Shown in pieces: positions 1 to 5,929 of a stretch of DNA of 12,975 nt. Position numbers and translations under genes: made by a program. The DNA comes from Syntrophales bacterium. Its GTDB lineage: Bacteria; Desulfobacterota; Syntrophia; Syntrophales; UBA2210. How positions within the stretch are numbered: the first letter of the stretch is position 1; each line of letters starts with the position of its first letter. The stretch covers positions 1-12,975 of the forward strand of contig JAQUQY010000020.1 in assembly GCA_028715865.1 (NCBI GenBank), read 5' to 3'. The notes beneath the pieces were generated by a model, which saw nothing but the letters and a program-made list of their open reading frames with translations, did no database searches and was not told the origin of the DNA.

Positions 1-918
1 TATCGCCCCGCCGCCATTGAACAGCTTGAGATTCTCGGAGCTAAAGTCGGCGCCTCCGTTTTCGATTCAAAAGGAACAGACGACCCCGTAAAGATATGCG
101 TCAATGCCTTTGAATTCGCACGATCCAAGGGGTGTGACGCTCTGATCATAGACACGGCGGGCAGGTTGCACATAGACGTCCCGTTGATGGAGGAACTGAC
201 CAGAATCAAAGCCATGGTCAATCCCTCGGAAATTCTTCTTGTCGCCGACGCCATGACGGGACAGGAAGCAGTCTCTGTAGCGGATTCCTTTAACCAGGCA
301 CTGGCCATAGACGGGGTAATTCTCACGAAAGTCGACGGCGACGCCCGGGGCGGGGCGGCTCTCTCGCTAAGAAAAGTAACGGGGAAACCCATTAAGTTCC
401 TGGGCGTGGGAGAGAAAATTGAAGCCCTGGAAGTGTTCCACCCTGAGAGGATGGCATCCCGGATTCTCGGCATGGGAGACATCCTGACCCTTGTTGAAAA
501 AGCCCAAACAACCTTCGATGAAAAGGAGGCTCGTGATCTTGAAAGAAGGCTCAGGAAGGATGAATTTACACTGGATGACCTTAAAACCCAGATAAGGCAG
601 ATAAAAAAAATGGGGCCCCTTCAGGACATCATCGGCATGATACCTGGAATGGGCAAGATGAAAGCCTTGAAAAATTTGCAGCCAGATGAGGGCGAGCTCG
701 TAAAAGTTGTTGCCATAATAGATTCCATGACAAAGAAAGAACGTCTCGATCACAGGATTCTAAACGGCAGCAGGCGAAGAAGAATAGCCCTCGGAAGCGG
801 CACTTCCGTGGAAGACGTAAATAAGGTCATAAAGAATTATCTTTCCATGAAAAAAATGATGAAGAAATTGGCCAAGGGGGGGGCCAAATCGCTTATGAGG
901 GGGAATTTACCCTTTTAA
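1..918 (+). CDS. ffh: Signal recognition particle protein Ffh, 3' part (5' end outside window)
   Basis: GTPase subunit of the signal recognition particle. It binds 4.5S/SRP RNA and signal peptides of nascent membrane proteins and docks at FtsY. The frame is open from base 1, starting YRPAAIEQL, which lies about 140 residues into typical Ffh. The N domain and P-loop are therefore outside the window, and 305 residues are visible. The GTPase motifs DTAGRL (in-window residues 51-56) and TKVDGDARGG (from 109) are intact. The M domain follows, with IPGMGKM and the SRP-RNA binding stretch SRRRRIALGSG (from about 257), then a Met/Lys-rich tail (MKKMMKKLAKGG). The stop is TAA at 916-918, and a 97-nt gap leads to rpsP. 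Nothing looks broken. The truncation is due only to the window edge. Confidence 0.97.
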   Translation, partial: YRPAAIEQLEILGAKVGASVFDSKGTDDPVKICVNAFEFARSKGCDALIIDTAGRLHIDVPLMEELTRIKAMVNPSEILLVADAMTGQEAVSVADSFNQALAIDGVILTKVDGDARGGAALSLRKVTGKPIKFLGVGEKIEALEVFHPERMASRILGMGDILTLVEKAQTTFDEKEARDLERRLRKDEFTLDDLKTQIRQIKKMGPLQDIIGMIPGMGKMKALKNLQPDEGELVKVVAIIDSMTKKERLDHRILNGSRRRRIALGSGTSVEDVNKVIKNYLSMKKMMKKLAKGGAKSLMRGNLPF

Positions 919-1015
919 TTGTCTTTCACCTGTGCTAGTAATGAAACTTATCTGTTTTTATAGTTTCCTATGATTGAAAGAAAAATAAAAAGAGCGAAGG
1001 CAGGAATTAACCAGT

Positions 1016-1264
1016 ATGGCGGTAAAAATCAGACTCACACGGATGGGATCAAAGAAAAAACCCTTTTACAGAATTGTCGTTGCCGATGGGGAATCCCCAC
1101 GGGATGGAAGGTTTGTTGAAATAGTCGGAAATTACGATCCCATGAGTAACCCCGCGGCTATAAACATTAAAGAAGGTCGGATCGCGGAATGGCTGTCAAG
1201 GGGGGCTATACCGACCTCTACAGTAAGCAGCCTGCTAAAAAAGAAAGGCATAAATATCCAATAA
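1016..1264 (+). CDS. rpsP: 30S ribosomal protein S16
   Basis: Small-subunit ribosomal protein that binds 16S rRNA early in 30S assembly. The 82 residues match the family length. The N-terminus MAVKIRLTRMGSKKKPFYRI and the following ESPRDGRFVEIVGNYDP block are the S16 signature, and the C-terminal half (INIKEGRIAEWLSRGA, then PTSTVSSLLKKKGI) is also typical. The ATG has a modest AGGA ribosome site at 1002-1005. It sits between ffh and khpA as in many bacteria. The ffh-rpsP gap has no convincing promoter (the best -10 is TATAGT at 959-964 with a poor -35), so co-transcription with ffh is likely. Confidence 0.97.
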   Translation: MAVKIRLTRMGSKKKPFYRIVVADGESPRDGRFVEIVGNYDPMSNPAAINIKEGRIAEWLSRGAIPTSTVSSLLKKKGINIQ

Positions 1265-1341
1265 GCGACATCGGTTACCCCGTAACAGCTCAATCAGCTT
1301 ATCAGGTTTTTATTCACACATACTGTGGAGGTTGGCATGAT

Positions 1342-1347
1342 GGAGGG
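1342..1347 (+). promoter_or_regulatory. Ribosome binding site selecting the khpA start
   Basis: GGAGGG lies 7 nt before the ATG at 1355. A second purine site, GGAGGT at 1327-1332, could serve the in-frame ATGs at 1337 or 1340. The 1342 site fits the start that gives the family-typical N-terminus MKDLIKYIAQ. Confidence 0.5.
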
Positions 1348-1354
1348 TGGTACG

Positions 1355-1585
1355 ATGAAAGATTTGATCAAGTATATCGCTCAGGCGCTGGTGGACCATC
1401 CGGATAAAGTTGATGTATCAGAGGTGGTAGGCGAGCAGACATCGGTAATAGAGCTGAGGGTCACCAAGGAGGATCTTGGAAAGGTGATCGGCAAACAGGG
1501 TAAAACCGCTAAGGCGATGCGTACTATTCTAAGTGCCGCCTCGTCAAAATTACACAAGAGGTCGGTACTGGAAATCATTGAATAG
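1355..1585 (+). CDS. khpA: KhpA family KH-domain RNA-binding protein (YlqC-like)
   Basis: Small cytoplasmic RNA-binding protein of the KhpA/YlqC family. In some Gram-positive bacteria KhpA pairs with KhpB (Jag/EloR) to bind many RNAs. The role in this lineage is not established. The 76 residues hold one KH domain with the nucleic-acid loop GKQG (residues 46-49) inside VIGKQGKTAKAMRTILSAAS, and the chain ends KRSVLEIIE. I chose the ATG at 1355 because MKDLIKYIAQALVD is the usual N-terminus and a ribosome site lies 7 nt upstream. In-frame GTG 1325, ATG 1337 and ATG 1340 would add 5 to 10 residues. Its TAG stop is followed at once by the TTG of rimM, in the same frame. The position between rpsP and rimM is the conserved one. 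Confidence 0.9.
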   Translation: MKDLIKYIAQALVDHPDKVDVSEVVGEQTSVIELRVTKEDLGKVIGKQGKTAKAMRTILSAASSKLHKRSVLEIIE

Positions 1586-2089
1586 TTGAAGGATCTCATT
1601 ACTATAGGAAAAATCGTCAAACCCAGCGGTCTCAAGGGGCGGGTTAAGGCGGTTTCGTACATGGAATGGCCGGGAGCCCTGGAAGAACAGGAGAGGGTGC
1701 TGATCGGTCCCGACGAAAATAATCCCATCCCCTACATAATCAAATCCATCAACGTGAAAGGCAGGAACCTCACTATCAGTCTTGATGGGATCGACTCCAT
1801 CGAGGCTTCGGAGGCTATTGCGGGACATTTCCTGTACCTGCCACGTCAATGGCTTCCACCCCTGGATGAAGACGAGTATTACTGGAGCGACATAATAGGG
1901 CTGGACGTCATGTCCGAAGATGGAAAGAAGCTGGGCGTAGTAACCGCAATTATACCCACTGGCAGCAATGATGTGTACGTCTGTGAGGGAAGCGGAGGTG
2001 AACTGCTCCTGCCCGCTTTTGAAGATGTCATTGTTAAAATTGATGTCCCGCGGGGAATCCTAACGGTTAAGCTCCCCAAAGAGTTGTAA
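1586..2089 (+). CDS. rimM: Ribosome maturation factor RimM
   Basis: 16S rRNA processing and 30S assembly factor that binds S19 and helps mature the 30S head. Its 167 residues match the family length. The N-terminal RimM domain opens with TIGKIVKPSGLKGRVKAVS, and the C-terminal PRC-barrel starts near residue 98 with YYWSDIIGLDV and includes TGSNDVYV and LLLPAFEDVIVKID. The only start codon that keeps the conserved N-terminus is TTG at 1586, directly after the khpA stop with zero spacing, and no Shine-Dalgarno sequence is visible. Translation probably depends on termination-reinitiation from khpA. The next in-frame Met (residue 26) would destroy the first beta strand. trmD begins 9 nt after its stop. 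Confidence 0.94.
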   Translation: MKDLITIGKIVKPSGLKGRVKAVSYMEWPGALEEQERVLIGPDENNPIPYIIKSINVKGRNLTISLDGIDSIEASEAIAGHFLYLPRQWLPPLDEDEYYWSDIIGLDVMSEDGKKLGVVTAIIPTGSNDVYVCEGSGGELLLPAFEDVIVKIDVPRGILTVKLPKEL

Positions 2090-2098
2090 AAGAACGCT

Positions 2099-2836
2099 AT
2101 GCGATTCGACATCCTCACTCTCTTTCCCGAAATGTTTCTGTCACCCTTCGACGCAAGCCTCCTCAAAAAGGCGATTGAAGGGGGCCTGATAGAAATAGGG
2201 ATCCACAATATACGCGACTATGCCCCGGGCAAGCACAGGGTTGTCGATGACGCGCCTTTCGGCGGAGGCGGTGGCATGATTCTCAAGGTTGAACCCGTTG
2301 AACGAGCTCTCCAGGCCATCCTTCCAGATCGAGAGGACGCTTTGGTGCTTCTCCTTTCACCCCAGGGCGAACAATTCAGGCAGGATACCGCCGAGGAGCT
2401 GAGCCGCCACGATCACCTGGTACTCATCTGCGGCCATTATGAAGGAGTGGACGAAAGAATTCCCCATTATCTGGCAGATCGGGAAATATCCATAGGAGAC
2501 TACGTTCTTTCCGGAGGGGAGCTCGCCGCCATGGTTGTAGTGGATGTGATTTCAAGGCTGGTGGAAGGATTTACGGGAAACAGGGATTCCGTACTATTTG
2601 ACTCGCACACTACAGGACTGCTCGAAGGCCCCCATTATACAAGGCCCAGAAAGTACGGCGAATGGAAGGTTCCCGAGGTTCTGCTTTCAGGTCACAAGAA
2701 AAATATAGAGAACTGGCGGCGGCGGGAAGCCCTGCGGCGAACACTTGACCGAAGGCCTGATCTGCTTGAAAGCGCCACCCTTTCAGATGATGATAAAAAG
2801 ATTCTGGCGGCGCTTAAAAATGAGCTATCTGAATAA
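2099..2836 (+). CDS. trmD: tRNA (guanine-N1-)-methyltransferase TrmD
   Basis: SPOUT-class methyltransferase that makes m1G37 next to the anticodon from S-adenosylmethionine and so prevents +1 frameshifting. It acts as a dimer in the cytoplasm. The 245 residues match the family. Visible are the N-terminus MRFDILTLFPEMF, the glycine-rich PFGGGGGM (53-60), and the trefoil-knot SAM-binding segments LLLSPQG (84-90), GHYEGVDER (112-120) and SIGDYVLSGGE (131-141). Asp168, before TGLLEGPHYTRP, aligns by position with the proposed catalytic Asp169 of E. coli TrmD. The C-terminal helical domain carries W..PEVL..GHKK. The gene follows rimM by 9 nt, and its last 17 nt overlap the next gene, so coupled translation is likely. 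Confidence 0.97.
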   Translation: MRFDILTLFPEMFLSPFDASLLKKAIEGGLIEIGIHNIRDYAPGKHRVVDDAPFGGGGGMILKVEPVERALQAILPDREDALVLLLSPQGEQFRQDTAEELSRHDHLVLICGHYEGVDERIPHYLADREISIGDYVLSGGELAAMVVVDVISRLVEGFTGNRDSVLFDSHTTGLLEGPHYTRPRKYGEWKVPEVLLSGHKKNIENWRRREALRRTLDRRPDLLESATLSDDDKKILAALKNELSE

Positions 2837-3395
2837 TCTGTATATCGCTCTGCTCCACCACCCTGCCTACAACAAAAATGGTGAAGTGGTAACAACGGCC
2901 GTAACGAATCTCGACCTGCATGACATATCCAGAGTTGCCAGAACCTACGGAGCAAATCGGTTTTACATTATAACGCCTCTGAAAAATCAGCGTGAATTCG
3001 TCGAGCAAATTCTCTCCCACTGGCAGCGTGGATACGGGGCCTCCTGCAATCCCATGAGGAAGGAAGCTTTTGATATAACGTCCGTGAGGACCAACCTCTC
3101 GGAGGTCCGTGATGAAATAACCAGGAACACAGGAAATGATGTTTTTATGGTGGCCACAAGCGCCTCTAAACAGTCCAGGTCTGGATCTTATGAAGAGCTG
3201 AGAAAAATGATGAAAAACCTGGACCTTAACTTTCTTGTATTGTTCGGAACAGGATGGGGCCTGGCGAAAGAGGTGCTGCAGCAGGCCGATTTAACACTTG
3301 AGCCTATAGAGGGGCCTACAGACTATAATCATCTTTCTGTTAGATCGGCCGTTTCAATCGTGATGGACAGGCTGATGGGAAGATCCTCAACATAA
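2820..3395 (+). CDS. TM1570-like SPOUT-family RNA methyltransferase
   Basis: Predicted SAM-dependent RNA methyltransferase of the Methyltrn_RNA_4/TM1570 type. The RNA target in this organism is unknown. There are 191 residues. The N-terminus SYLNNLYIALLHHP and the segment TTAVTNLDLHDISRVARTYG resemble the family. The knot region shows VLFGTGWGLAKEV (140-152) and the terminal loop EPIEG..DYNHLSVRSAVSI (161-180). I chose the ATG at 2820. An in-frame extension to 2745 would lie wholly inside trmD and lacks family-like sequence. The order trmD, this gene, rplS is the Thermotoga maritima order as I recall it, and fused TrmD-TM1570 proteins are known in some bacteria. This supports a functional link with TrmD, but substrate and modified position remain inference. 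Confidence 0.85.
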   Translation: MSYLNNLYIALLHHPAYNKNGEVVTTAVTNLDLHDISRVARTYGANRFYIITPLKNQREFVEQILSHWQRGYGASCNPMRKEAFDITSVRTNLSEVRDEITRNTGNDVFMVATSASKQSRSGSYEELRKMMKNLDLNFLVLFGTGWGLAKEVLQQADLTLEPIEGPTDYNHLSVRSAVSIVMDRLMGRSST

Positions 3396-3450
3396 TCAGA
3401 TGCAACCGTCCCTTAACACCTGTAGCTAATTTTCGGAGCCCTATTTTTAA

Positions 3451-3480
3451 TTGACATTTATCGATGCCTTGTTCTATATA
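3451..3480 (+). promoter_or_regulatory. Sigma70-like promoter upstream of rplS
   Basis: A consensus -35 TTGACA (3451-3456) is followed after 18 nt by TATATA (3475-3480). An A/T-rich stretch lies just upstream (3442-3450). The predicted start of transcription is about 45 nt before the rplS ATG. This is the best promoter-like match in the left block and suggests rplS-rnhB-yraN-rsmI can be transcribed separately from the trmD genes. I saw no intrinsic terminator between 3396 and 3450. Confidence 0.5.
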
Positions 3481-3530
3481 GCTTCACTTCTACTGAGTTG
3501 TGCGGTTATTCACGAGGAGGATTTAAGGCA

Positions 3531-3875
3531 ATGAACGTTCTCGACATGATTGAAAAAGAACAGATGAGAACGGATATACCCGGTTTCAAACCCGGTGATA
3601 CCGTCAAGGTGCATGTGCGTATCGTGGAAGGACAGAAGGAGCGTATACAGGTCTTTCAGGGTACCGTCATCAGAAAGAGGGCTGGTCAGAACCGGGCGAC
3701 TTTCACGGTGAGGAAAATATCATCCGGCGTGGGCGTTGAACGGACCTTCCCGATACATTCACCAGTAATCGACAAAATTGAACTGCTCATGAAAGGCAGG
3801 GTGAGGCGTTCCCGGCTTTACTACCTGAGAAATCTAAAGGGCAAGAAAGCTCGAATAAGAGAACTCGGCAGATAA
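3531..3875 (+). CDS. rplS: 50S ribosomal protein L19
   Basis: Large-subunit protein at the 30S-50S interface. The 114 residues match the usual length. Diagnostic stretches are IPGFKPGDTVKVHVRIVEG, RIQVFQGTVIRKR, FTVRKISSGVGVERTFPIHS and the basic C-terminus RVRRSRLYYLRNLKGKKARI. The start at 3531 gives the normal N-terminus MNVLDMIEKEQ and has GAGGAGG at 3514-3520, 10 nt upstream. A GTG 33 nt further upstream is in frame but would add an unrelated peptide. A promoter-like pair lies at 3451-3480. The rnhB start is only 3 nt after the stop. Confidence 0.97.
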   Translation: MNVLDMIEKEQMRTDIPGFKPGDTVKVHVRIVEGQKERIQVFQGTVIRKRAGQNRATFTVRKISSGVGVERTFPIHSPVIDKIELLMKGRVRRSRLYYLRNLKGKKARIRELGR

Positions 3876-3878
3876 TAA

Positions 3879-4475
3879 ATGACGGAGTTTGAAATTCACG
3901 GCCGATCCCTCGGATTCAATCGTATAGCCGGAGTTGACGAGGCTGGAAGAGGCCCCCTCGCCGGTCCCGTCGCTGCGGCCGCTGTAATTTTACCCGAGGG
4001 ATATGAAAACGGGGAAATAGCCGACTCCAAGAAACTGACTCCCGCTAAACGAGAAAAGCTCTATCGTGTTATAGTAAACGATGCCCTGTCTGTGGGCATC
4101 GCCTTTGTGGAACCTTCCGTAATAGACACCATAAACATACTCCAGGCAACATTGTTGGCAATGCGAAAGGCCGTAAGGGAGCTTTCACCTATTCCGGACT
4201 TCATACTGGTCGACGGCACCGCCACCATAGACATTGCAATTCCGCAGAAAACCATCGTCAAAGGGGACTCCCTAAGCATCTCAATAGCCGCTGCCTCTAT
4301 TATAGCCAAGGTTTCCAGGGACCAGGTAATGGATCGTTATCATATACAGTATTCCCAGTACAACTTTCTCCGCAACAAGGGATACGGAACCAGGGAACAC
4401 CGTGAGGCGATAAGGCGGCATGGGTACTGCAAAATCCACAGAAAGTCCTTTAAAATCAAAAGCCAGGAACCGTGA
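3879..4475 (+). CDS. rnhB: Ribonuclease HII
   Basis: Metal-dependent endonuclease that cuts the RNA strand of RNA-DNA hybrids and excises single ribonucleotides misincorporated in DNA. The 198 residues are the normal length. The active-site opening GVDEAGRGPLAGPVAAAAV gives Asp20 and Glu21. The other likely catalytic acids are Asp112 in FILVDG and Asp130 in VKGDS. SIAAASIIAKVSRD and NKGYGTREHREAI are conserved family motifs. The start follows the rplS stop by 3 nt with no separate promoter, so expression should follow L19. The last 56 nt overlap the start of yraN in another frame. Confidence 0.96.
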   Translation: MTEFEIHGRSLGFNRIAGVDEAGRGPLAGPVAAAAVILPEGYENGEIADSKKLTPAKREKLYRVIVNDALSVGIAFVEPSVIDTINILQATLLAMRKAVRELSPIPDFILVDGTATIDIAIPQKTIVKGDSLSISIAAASIIAKVSRDQVMDRYHIQYSQYNFLRNKGYGTREHREAIRRHGYCKIHRKSFKIKSQEP

Positions 4476-4824
4476 CAAGGGCATCGCGGGTGAAAATATC
4501 GCCTGCAGGCACCTCAAGGAAATGGGATATTCAATTTTGGAGAGGAGCTACCGGTGCCTCTTCGGAGAAATTGATATTATAGCCCGCGATGGACAGGAGC
4601 TTGTCTTTGTTGAAGTAAAGAGCAGAAAAACGCCTGCCTACGGAAATCCCGAAGTTTCCGTGGACCGTAAAAAGCAACGGAAGCTTTCGCTGGTTGCCCT
4701 CCATTACCTTTCAGCAAAGAGGCTGCATGACACTGAAGCCCGCTTCGATGTAGTAGCAATTGAAATTTACGCCGAAAAAAGACATATTATACACATACCA
4801 AACGCCTTCGATCTGGCTCCCTGA
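4420..4824 (+). CDS. yraN: YraN (UPF0102) family nuclease-fold protein
   Basis: UPF0102/YraN protein with a restriction-endonuclease-like fold. Its cellular role is not firmly known, and the family is often next to rnhB. The 134 residues include the core motifs GIAGENIACRHLKEMGY (Glu25), FGEIDIIARDG (Glu50, Asp52) and VFVEVKSRK (Glu65, Lys67), which match the metal-binding nuclease pattern, then RFDVVAI near the end. The first available start in this frame is ATG 4420, 56 nt inside rnhB. No ATG, GTG or TTG occurs in frame between it and the conserved core, so the long overlap looks real. It adds a short charged N-terminal tail (KSTESPLKSKARNR). AAGG at 4412-4415 is a weak ribosome site. Confidence 0.9.
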   Translation: MGTAKSTESPLKSKARNRDKGIAGENIACRHLKEMGYSILERSYRCLFGEIDIIARDGQELVFVEVKSRKTPAYGNPEVSVDRKKQRKLSLVALHYLSAKRLHDTEARFDVVAIEIYAEKRHIIHIPNAFDLAP

Positions 4825-4906
4825 GAAATTTTTCCGGCAAGGCTGCTTGAAATTCATGTATGCCTGTCCGCCAATCTGAAGGATGATATGGCTATAACCT
4901 TTTTCC

Positions 4907-4912
4907 AGGAGG
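4907..4912 (+). promoter_or_regulatory. Ribosome binding site deciding the rsmI start
   Basis: AGGAGG lies 5 nt before the ATG at 4918. The in-frame ATG at 4888 has only a GAAGG stretch near it and would add ten residues unlike the family N-terminus. Confidence 0.75.
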
Positions 4913-4917
4913 CAATC

Positions 4918-5757
4918 ATGGGAAACGGCACTCTCTTTATTGTGGCCACGCCCATCGGGAACCTTGAAGACATAACGATACGGGCTTTAAGAGTACTAAA
5001 GGATGTAGATCTCATCGCCGCCGAAGATACTAGAAGAACTGCCTTGCTTCTCAGGCACTACGGCATCGATAAGCCGCTTACCAGCCTCCACGACCACAAC
5101 GAGCGCGCAAAAAGCGCCTCTCTGATTTCCAGATTGCTGGAGGGATCATTCATTGCTTATGTATCCGACGCTGGTACGCCCGGCATATCCGATCCTGGTT
5201 TCCTCCTTATCAGGCAGGCCATCGCCAAGTCCATTGATATCGTAACAATACCCGGCCCTTCATCGGTAATTGCCGCCCTGAGCATATCCGGCATTCCAAT
5301 GGACAGCTTCACATTTCAGGGCTTCATCCCATCTAAACCTGTCAGGCGCCGGCAGTTTCTGGCTTCCCTGAAAGAGAAAAGCGAAACCCTGGTTTTTTTT
5401 GAATCACCCCGGCGAGTCATGTCAAGCCTTCATGACATTCTTGAAATTCTCGGGGATCGCGAAATGACTCTTTCAAGGGAACTTACAAAAATACACGAGG
5501 AGACATACAGGGGACGAGTGGCATCTGTAATGGAAGCCCTGGAAGAAAAAAATATCAAGGGCGAAATTACGATGGTCCTGGAAGGGAACCGGGAAGGACC
5601 CGGAATGCCCTCCAGCGATGACGTGTGGACCCGTTTTAAGAGTATAGTCAAAGACGGGACAACATCGACGAGAGACGGCGTGAACCGCGTGGCACTTGAA
5701 ACAGGAATGCCGAAAAAAGCGGTCTATTCCATTGTCTTGAAACACCTGGAAACTTAA
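4918..5757 (+). CDS. rsmI: 16S rRNA (cytidine-1402-2'-O)-methyltransferase RsmI
   Basis: Tetrapyrrole-methylase-fold enzyme that adds the 2'-O-methyl group to C1402 of 16S rRNA in the P site. RsmH adds the partner N4 methyl. The 279 residues match the family. Motifs are LFIVATPIGNLEDITIRAL (6-24), DLIAAEDTRRT (31-41), SDAGTPGISDPG (83-94), IPGPSSVIAALSISGIP (111-127), the FQGFIP segment and VFFESPRR. The C-terminal helical domain ends GMPKKAVYSIVLKHL. I chose 4918 because of the AGGAGG 5 nt upstream. The gene follows yraN after 93 nt in which I see no promoter. It probably closes the translation/RNA block, since the next 172 nt are non-coding. Confidence 0.95.
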   Translation: MGNGTLFIVATPIGNLEDITIRALRVLKDVDLIAAEDTRRTALLLRHYGIDKPLTSLHDHNERAKSASLISRLLEGSFIAYVSDAGTPGISDPGFLLIRQAIAKSIDIVTIPGPSSVIAALSISGIPMDSFTFQGFIPSKPVRRRQFLASLKEKSETLVFFESPRRVMSSLHDILEILGDREMTLSRELTKIHEETYRGRVASVMEALEEKNIKGEITMVLEGNREGPGMPSSDDVWTRFKSIVKDGTTSTRDGVNRVALETGMPKKAVYSIVLKHLET

Positions 5758-5764
5758 ATTCCCG

Positions 5765-5835
5765 TTAAGACTTAAGCCCCTTGACATTTGTCAAAAGGAC
5801 CGTTAACGGTCATCACACTTTGGCCTAACGCCGTT
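5765..5835. promoter_or_regulatory. Cluster of palindromes before the protease operon, possible operator region
   Basis: The 172-nt gap between rsmI and the S41 peptidase gene holds several dyads. TTAAG-A-CTTAA lies at 5765-5775, TTGACA-TT-TGTCAA at 5781-5794, the exact 14-nt palindrome GACCGTTAACGGTC at 5798-5811, and the short AACG-C-CGTT at 5827-5835. None is a GC-rich stem followed by a T run, so they do not look like a terminator. Such dyads suit binding by a dimeric regulator. No confident -10/-35 pair was found here, so operator function is an inference. Confidence 0.35.
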
Positions 5836-5919
5836 TATCCGTCCGTACTTCAAAAAGGTCTGGCGATTAAACCCATAAAAATGCTATGACGTTATGTAAT
5901 TTATCAATAAGCGTATAAT

Positions 5920-5924
5920 GGAGG
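5920..5924 (+). promoter_or_regulatory. Ribosome binding site deciding the S41 peptidase start
   Basis: GGAGG lies 5 nt before the ATG at 5930. The upstream in-frame ATG at 5918 overlaps this site and has no Shine-Dalgarno sequence of its own. Confidence 0.7.
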
Positions 5925-5929
5925 CTTTA

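Noticed and set aside
1274..1286. GTTAC-CCC-GTAAC dyad after rpsP as a terminator or attenuator
   Set aside because: The stem is only 5 bp and is not followed by a T run. The genes on both sides belong to a conserved co-transcribed block.
2745..2819. Upstream in-frame extension of the TM1570-like gene
   Set aside because: It is wholly within trmD, has no family-like residues and would lengthen the overlap to over 90 nt. ATG 2820 gives a family-like N-terminus.
5781..5809. TTGACA at 5781 as the -35 of a promoter for the protease operon
   Set aside because: At 16-18 nt spacing only TTAACG, TAACGG or AACGGT are available, all poor -10 boxes. The hexamer is better explained as one arm of the TTGACA-TT-TGTCAA dyad.
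5914..5919. Perfect TATAAT just before the S41 peptidase gene as a -10 box
   Set aside because: It overlaps the ATG at 5918. A transcript starting from it would begin after the GGAGG ribosome site used for ATG 5930, and the sequence 17 nt upstream (GTTATG) is a poor -35.
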